From contig JALOBP010000097.1 of assembly GCA_023228295.1 (NCBI GenBank), forward strand, positions 1 through 10,274: DNA of 10,274 nucleotides. Reading direction: 5' to 3'. Under the pieces are notes generated by a model, which ran no database searches, had not been told where the DNA came from, and saw nothing but the letters and a program-made list of their open reading frames with translations. The DNA is from Methanoregula sp. Its GTDB lineage: Archaea; Halobacteriota; Methanomicrobia; Methanomicrobiales; Methanospirillaceae. Positions 6,043 to 10,274 of this stretch are shown one piece after another. Position 1 is the first letter of the stretch, and every line of letters begins with the position of its first letter. The position numbers and the translations under genes were made by a program.

Positions 6043-7095
6043 ATGGGTGTGAATATTTCAGCACCGTACATTTACGTGTGTACCAGGATGCGGATGAGGA
6101 AGTCCAAACTCCTCCCCAAAGAGGAGTACCAGCGGATGCTCAACATGAGCGTCTCGGAGATCACCCGTATCATTGGAGAAACTGAATACAAACAGGAGAT
6201 CGACGAACTTGGGACCACGTTCAGGGGAATTGACTTAATCGAGGTTGCCCTCAGCTGGAACCTTGCCAAGGAGTACCAGAAGATCCAGGCAATCACGCCG
6301 GGGACTCTCAAGCAGTTCACGCAGGTCTACCTCAGGACCTGGGATATCCAGAACGTGCTGACGATCCTCCGTGGCAAGATGCAGGGCGTGAAAACCGGCA
6401 AGATCAAGGAGATCCTCATCCCTGCCGGCAGTCTTGACAAGGTGGCACTGGACCGGCTTCTCTCAGAGGAGAGCCCGGACCGGATCATCGAGATGCTCAA
6501 GGACAACCGGATGTTCCCGGTGCTCGCACGCGAGTACCCTCTGGCAAAGGAAGCCGGCTCCTTCTCCCGGATGGAGAACGAGCTCTACAAGCACCTTTAC
6601 GCCACCATCATCAACGATGCAAAGACCGGGGTCAAGGGCGGAGCATCCTTCCTTGCCTACATCCAGCTCGAGATCGATATCAAGAATGTCAAGACCCTGT
6701 TCCGGCTTAAAGCCGACAAGGTTGATGAGGAAGCCCGGGAGATGTTCATTCCCGGTGGCAGCCTCTCATTAAACGACTTTGCAAGCTTAAACGCCATCAA
6801 GGACCTGGGTGAATTCATCGACATGATCAGGGCAAATATCAGTAATGATACCCTCCATGTCCTTCTCGATGAGGTCAGAACCAAGAAAGGTGGCGTCCAG
6901 TATATCGAGGCACGCCTCACCCGCGTGCAGCTGGAGCAGATGGAGAAGATGAGTAAAAGAAACCCGTTCTCCATCCATCCCATCCTCGTATACCTCGAGA
7001 GGAAGAAGTACGAGGTATTCAACCTGCGGGCGCTCGCACGGGGCAAGGAGTCAAAACTCCCCTCGGAAAAGATCGTGGACTACCTGGTGATGTAA
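6043..7095 (+). CDS. atpC: A-type ATP synthase subunit C (central-stalk adaptor)
   Basis: This 350-residue, all-helical protein matches subunit C (AhaC, homologous to V-ATPase d). It sits as a socket on the c-ring and links it to the D/F axle. The N-terminal stretch YIYVCTRMRMRKSKLLPKEE, followed by ISEITRIIGE-like residues, is characteristic. Later blocks such as RTWDIQNVLTILRGK (about 104) and a matching LEIDIKNVKTLFRLKADK (about 208) reveal the internal repeat of the family. No membrane segment is present. The length is close to that usual for methanogen subunit C. GGGGGAG precedes the ATG by about seven bases. The stop codon abuts the ATG of atpF with no gap. Confidence 0.96.
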   Translation: MGVNISAPYIYVCTRMRMRKSKLLPKEEYQRMLNMSVSEITRIIGETEYKQEIDELGTTFRGIDLIEVALSWNLAKEYQKIQAITPGTLKQFTQVYLRTWDIQNVLTILRGKMQGVKTGKIKEILIPAGSLDKVALDRLLSEESPDRIIEMLKDNRMFPVLAREYPLAKEAGSFSRMENELYKHLYATIINDAKTGVKGGASFLAYIQLEIDIKNVKTLFRLKADKVDEEAREMFIPGGSLSLNDFASLNAIKDLGEFIDMIRANISNDTLHVLLDEVRTKKGGVQYIEARLTRVQLEQMEKMSKRNPFSIHPILVYLERKKYEVFNLRALARGKESKLPSEKIVDYLVM

Positions 7096-7398
7096 ATGGA
7101 GATCGCAGTAATCGGTAACAGTGAGTTCATCCTCGGTTTCCGGCTCGCAGGCATCCGAAAGACCTATGCAGCCGAAAACGACGAGAAACTCGTTGAACAT
7201 ATCACCAGCGTGCTCGCGGACAATGATGTTGCCATCCTTGTCCTCAACAGCAGCGATATGGAGAAAGTCCCCCGCAAGCTTCGTATAACCCTGGAAAACT
7301 CCGTCAAGCCAACCGTGATAGCGATTGGTGCAGAAGAGGGAGGACTCTCCATGCGGGAGAGAATCAAGAGATCGGTGGGTGTTGATCTGTGGAAGTAA
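7096..7398 (+). CDS. atpF: A-type ATP synthase subunit F (central stalk)
   Basis: The 100-residue product is subunit F, a small Rossmann-like protein of the central rotor shaft that binds subunit D and contacts the catalytic head. It begins MEIAVIGNSEFILGFRLAGI, the typical N-terminal strand and loop of the family, and continues with DNDVAILVLNSSDMEKVP, where the second strand is visible. The C-terminal part (GGLSMRERIKRSVGVDLWK) is the usual helix. Its ATG directly follows the atpC stop. GGTGAT, at the end of atpC, ends four bases before the ATG and is a good anti-Shine-Dalgarno match. The last ten bases overlap the GTG start of atpA. The length is normal. Confidence 0.96.
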   Translation: MEIAVIGNSEFILGFRLAGIRKTYAAENDEKLVEHITSVLADNDVAILVLNSSDMEKVPRKLRITLENSVKPTVIAIGAEEGGLSMRERIKRSVGVDLWK

Positions 7399-9155
7399 AA
7401 GACAAAAAAACCAAAGAGACCAAACAAGGGGTTCTTAAAAGAATCGCCGGCCCTGTCGTTACGGCAGTCAACCTTGACGCCCACATGTACGATGTGGTGA
7501 AGGTCGGCAAAGAAGAGCTGATGGGAGAAGTCATCAAGATACAGGGTGATAACGTTATCATCCAGGTATACGAGGATACCTCGGGTATCCGCCCGGGTGA
7601 GCCGGTGTCCAACACCGGGCTCTCGCTCGCCGTGGAACTTGGCCCGGGCCTCCTGACCAGTATCTATGACGGTATCCAGCGCCCGCTCTCGGTGCTCGTC
7701 GACAAGATGGGCAATTTCATCGAGCGCGGTGTCTCGGCACCGGGGCTCTCCCATGAAAAGAAGTGGACGTTCAAGCCAGTCGTCAAGACCGGCCAGAAGA
7801 TCGAGCCGGGCGCAATCCTTGGCGAGGTCCAGGAAACCAACATCGTCCATAAGGTCATGCTGCCCCCCAATGCAAAGCCGGGGACGGTCAAGACCATCAA
7901 GAGCGGGGACTTCACCGTTGACGAGATCATCTGTGTTCTTGAAGACGGCCGTGAATACCCGATGATCCAGCGCTGGCCGGTCCGTATCCCCCGTCCTGTG
8001 AGAGAGAAGAAGAACCCGACGATCCCGCTGATCACAGGTCAGCGTATCCTCGACGGTCTCTTCCCGATTGCAAAAGGTGGTACCGCTGCAATTCCCGGCC
8101 CGTTCGGGAGCGGCAAGACCGTTACCCAGCAGCAGCTGGCCAAGTGGTCGGACGCCGAAATCGTGGTCTACATCGGCTGCGGAGAACGCGGCAACGAGAT
8201 GACGGAAGTTCTTACGGAATTCCCGCACCTTGAGGACCCGAAGAGCGGAAAGCCCCTCATGGAGCGGACGGTCCTTATCGCCAACACGTCTAACATGCCG
8301 GTGGCTGCCCGTGAAGCATCGGTTTACACCGGTATCACCATCGCGGAATACTTCCGTGACATGGGCTACGATGTCTCCTTAATGGCAGATTCGACCTCCC
8401 GCTGGGCAGAAGCCATGCGTGAGATTTCCAGCCGTCTTGAAGAGATGCCTGGTGAAGAAGGATACCCGGCATACCTCGCAGCCCGGCTCTCGGAGTTCTA
8501 CGAGCGTGCCGGTCTTGTCGAGACCCTGAACGGAGCATCCGGGTCGGTCTCAGTTATCGGTGCGGTCTCACCTCCTGGAGGAGATTTCTCGGAGCCGGTC
8601 ACCCAGAACACCCTGCGTATCGTCAAGGTCTTCTGGGCACTGGACGCGAAGCTCTCCCAGCGCCGGCATTTCCCGGCGATTAACTGGCTGAACTCCTATT
8701 CGCTTTACCTAGAAGCCCTTCATGACTACTATGACCGTGAAGTCTCTCCCGACTGGAACAAGATCCGGTCATGGGCAATGGAAGTTCTCCAGAAAGAGGC
8801 AGAACTTCAGGAGATCGTGCAGCTCGTCGGTTCCGACGCCCTGCCCGAGTCAGAACAGGTGACCATCGAAGTCGCCCGTATGATCCGTGAGATCTTCCTC
8901 CAGCAGAATGCGTACGACGCGGTCGACACGTTCTGCGACATGAAGAAACAGTACGATATGATGAAAGCGATCAAGCTTTTCGCAGACCTTGCCTACGCTG
9001 CCCAGCTCGCTGGCGTCAGCCCGGCGCAGATCAACACGGTCAAGTCCAAGAACGAGCTGCCCCAGATCAAGTTCATCAAGGACTACAAACCCGAACTCGC
9101 CAAGATCGAGAAGCAGATGGACGATGAGTTCAACACACTGAGGTCGGCAGCATGA
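7389..9155 (+). CDS. atpA: A-type ATP synthase catalytic subunit A
   Basis: This is the 588-residue catalytic subunit, which makes ATP from ADP and phosphate at the A/B interfaces. An N-terminal beta-barrel starts near residue 16 (LKRIAGPVVTAV) after a Lys-rich tail. The A-specific bulge domain occupies about 110-200. The P-loop is GPFGSGKT at 237-244 (K243, T244). The catalytic glutamate is E266 in GCGERGNEM. The Walker B aspartate is D334 in LMADSTSRW. The MPGEEGYPAYLAARLSEFYERAG block follows, then a helical C-terminal domain. The sequence is continuous through the P-loop, so it has no intein, unlike some archaeal homologues. The start is GTG: it is the only candidate, because an in-frame TGA lies two codons upstream and no other start codon occurs before the barrel. 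It overlaps atpF by ten bases and atpB by four. Confidence 0.98.
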   Translation: MEVKDKKTKETKQGVLKRIAGPVVTAVNLDAHMYDVVKVGKEELMGEVIKIQGDNVIIQVYEDTSGIRPGEPVSNTGLSLAVELGPGLLTSIYDGIQRPLSVLVDKMGNFIERGVSAPGLSHEKKWTFKPVVKTGQKIEPGAILGEVQETNIVHKVMLPPNAKPGTVKTIKSGDFTVDEIICVLEDGREYPMIQRWPVRIPRPVREKKNPTIPLITGQRILDGLFPIAKGGTAAIPGPFGSGKTVTQQQLAKWSDAEIVVYIGCGERGNEMTEVLTEFPHLEDPKSGKPLMERTVLIANTSNMPVAAREASVYTGITIAEYFRDMGYDVSLMADSTSRWAEAMREISSRLEEMPGEEGYPAYLAARLSEFYERAGLVETLNGASGSVSVIGAVSPPGGDFSEPVTQNTLRIVKVFWALDAKLSQRRHFPAINWLNSYSLYLEALHDYYDREVSPDWNKIRSWAMEVLQKEAELQEIVQLVGSDALPESEQVTIEVARMIREIFLQQNAYDAVDTFCDMKKQYDMMKAIKLFADLAYAAQLAGVSPAQINTVKSKNELPQIKFIKDYKPELAKIEKQMDDEFNTLRSAA

Positions 9156-10274
9156 AGGAATACAGGACGATTAGTAAGATTGCCGGTCCCCTCGTTTTCG
9201 TCGAGAAGACCGAGCCGATTGCCTACGGGGAACTCGTGAACATAGTCCTTTACGACGGCACGATCAAACGCGGCCAGGTGCTCGACACGAGCGACGAGCT
9301 TGTTGTTGTCCAGATCTTCGAGACCACAACGGGTATCGGCAGGGACAGCGGAGTCCGGTTCACCGGCGAGACCATCAAGATGCCGGTCGGCAAGGACATG
9401 CTCGGCCGTATCCTGTCTGGTGGCGGTAAGCCCATCGATGGAGGCCCGGAGATTGTTCCGGAGAAACGCCTCGACATCACCGGTGCGGCCATCAACCCGT
9501 ACGCCCGTGGAATGCCTGCGGATTTCATCCAGACCGGTATCTCCACGATCGACGGTACTAACACCCTTGTCCGTGGCCAGAAGCTCCCGATCTTCTCTGC
9601 GGCAGGTCTGCCGCACAACAATGTTGCGCTCCAGATCGCCCGCCAGGCAAAGGTCCCCGGTTCGACCGAGACGTTCGCCGTGGTCTTCGCTGCCATGGGT
9701 ATCACGAAAGAAGAAGCGAACTATTTCATGCAGGACTTCGAGCGTACGGGCGCTCTCGAACACGCCGTCGTCTTCCTCAACCTTGCAGATGACCCGGCTG
9801 TCGAACGTATCATCACCCCGCGTCTCGCCCTGACCACTGCAGAGTACCTTGCCTTCGAGCTTGGTATGCATGTGCTGGTTATCTTAACGGATATGACCAA
9901 CTATTGTGAAGCGCTCCGCCAGATCGGTGCAGCCCGTGAAGAAGTGCCCGGTCGCCGTGGCTACCCGGGTTACATGTACACGGATCTCGCCTCACTCTAT
10001 GAGCGTGCCGGTATGATCAAGGGACTGAAGGGTTCCGTTACCCAGATCCCGATCCTGACCATGCCCGGTGACGATATCACCCACCCGATCCCTGACCTGA
10101 CCGGTTACATTACCGAAGGCCAGATCGTGGTCAACCGTGACCTCCACCGCAAGGGTATCTACCCGCCCATCAACGTGCTGCCATCGCTGTCACGGCTGAT
10201 GAACCTCGGTATCGGCAAGGGGAAGACCCGGGACGACCACAAGAAGGTTTCCGACCAGATGTACGCAGGGTACG
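9152..10274 (+). CDS. atpB: A-type ATP synthase subunit B (non-catalytic nucleotide-binding subunit), truncated by the window end
   Basis: The frame is open to the last base, giving 374 codons; the family is about 460 residues, so roughly 85 are missing. Subunit B alternates with A in the A3B3 head and contributes residues to the catalytic site. It starts MKEYRTISKIAGPLVFVEK, an N-terminal beta-barrel. At the P-loop position it has SAAGLPHNN (149-157) and no GKT, the expected degenerate loop of B subunits. GYPGYMYTDLASLYERAG and the ITHPIPDLTGYITEGQ block are family hallmarks. PSLSRL at 344-349 supplies R348, the arginine that reaches into the neighbouring catalytic site. The ATG overlaps the atpA stop as ATGA. 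CGT and GGT codons are frequent, consistent with high expression. Subunit D is expected to follow. Confidence 0.98.
   Translation, partial: MKEYRTISKIAGPLVFVEKTEPIAYGELVNIVLYDGTIKRGQVLDTSDELVVVQIFETTTGIGRDSGVRFTGETIKMPVGKDMLGRILSGGGKPIDGGPEIVPEKRLDITGAAINPYARGMPADFIQTGISTIDGTNTLVRGQKLPIFSAAGLPHNNVALQIARQAKVPGSTETFAVVFAAMGITKEEANYFMQDFERTGALEHAVVFLNLADDPAVERIITPRLALTTAEYLAFELGMHVLVILTDMTNYCEALRQIGAAREEVPGRRGYPGYMYTDLASLYERAGMIKGLKGSVTQIPILTMPGDDITHPIPDLTGYITEGQIVVNRDLHRKGIYPPINVLPSLSRLMNLGIGKGKTRDDHKKVSDQMYAGY

Noticed and set aside
7547..7560. Perfect 14-base palindrome TGATAACGTTATCA in atpA
   Set aside because: About one such palindrome is expected by chance in 10 kb. It lies in a coding stretch for GDNVII and is not near a promoter.
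8097..8120. Possible intein insertion at the subunit A P-loop
   Set aside because: Some archaeal A subunits carry an intein here, but this sequence is uninterrupted and of normal length.
7164..8228. A 354-residue open frame on the minus strand across atpF and atpA
   Set aside because: It lies wholly opposite two certain genes, has a composition expected of an antisense shadow in GC-rich coding DNA, and has no recognisable domain.
9596..9622. Missing P-loop lysine in subunit B
   Set aside because: The degenerate loop SAAGLPHNN is normal for non-catalytic B subunits and is not a mutation.
9083..9871. A 262-residue minus-strand open frame opposite atpA/atpB
   Set aside because: It is antisense to highly conserved ATP synthase coding sequence. 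Its Arg/Asp-rich character reflects the complementary codons.

Overview
The window reads as chromosomal DNA of a methanogenic archaeon. The best guess is the order Methanomicrobiales (Methanoregula-like). The basis is the A-type ATP synthase operon in the order H-I-K-E-C-F-A-B, Shine-Dalgarno sites of the GGAG/GGTGAT type, a TATA-type promoter, an archaeal type IV filament platform protein next door, and moderately GC-rich coding DNA. The genus is inferred from general protein character and no search was run. All recognised genes lie on the + strand and coding density is very high.

Region 1 (1-1965) holds the last codons of an upstream gene and a complete ArlJ/FlaJ-type (T2SSF family) polytopic membrane protein. 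The two overlap by ATGA, which suggests an ATPase-platform pair for an archaellum or type IV pilus. Region 2 (1966-2793) holds a 54-residue zinc-ribbon protein and a 157-residue protein that I do not recognise, which carries a His/Cys-rich segment. These two genes also overlap by ATGA. After them comes a 110-base gap with a GC-rich hairpin and a credible archaeal promoter.

Region 3 (2794-10274) is the A1Ao ATP synthase operon. It encodes peripheral-stalk subunit H, membrane subunit I (a), proteolipid K (c), peripheral-stalk subunit E, central-stalk adaptor C, central-stalk subunit F, catalytic subunit A, and nucleotide-binding subunit B, which is cut by the window end. The genes overlap or lie at most 12 bases apart, so they are probably one transcript with translational coupling. 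Together the products couple ion flow through the I/K motor to ATP synthesis on A3B3. C and F (with D, presumably just beyond the window) form the rotor axle, and E/H form the stators.

Most of the window is conventional. The points that deserve a second look are the N-terminal CPNCGHVH extension on subunit E, the zinc-ribbon/His-Cys gene pair upstream, the two membrane carboxylates of the c subunit, and the closeness of the filament genes to the ATP synthase. I see no mobile element, CRISPR array, tRNA or rRNA.
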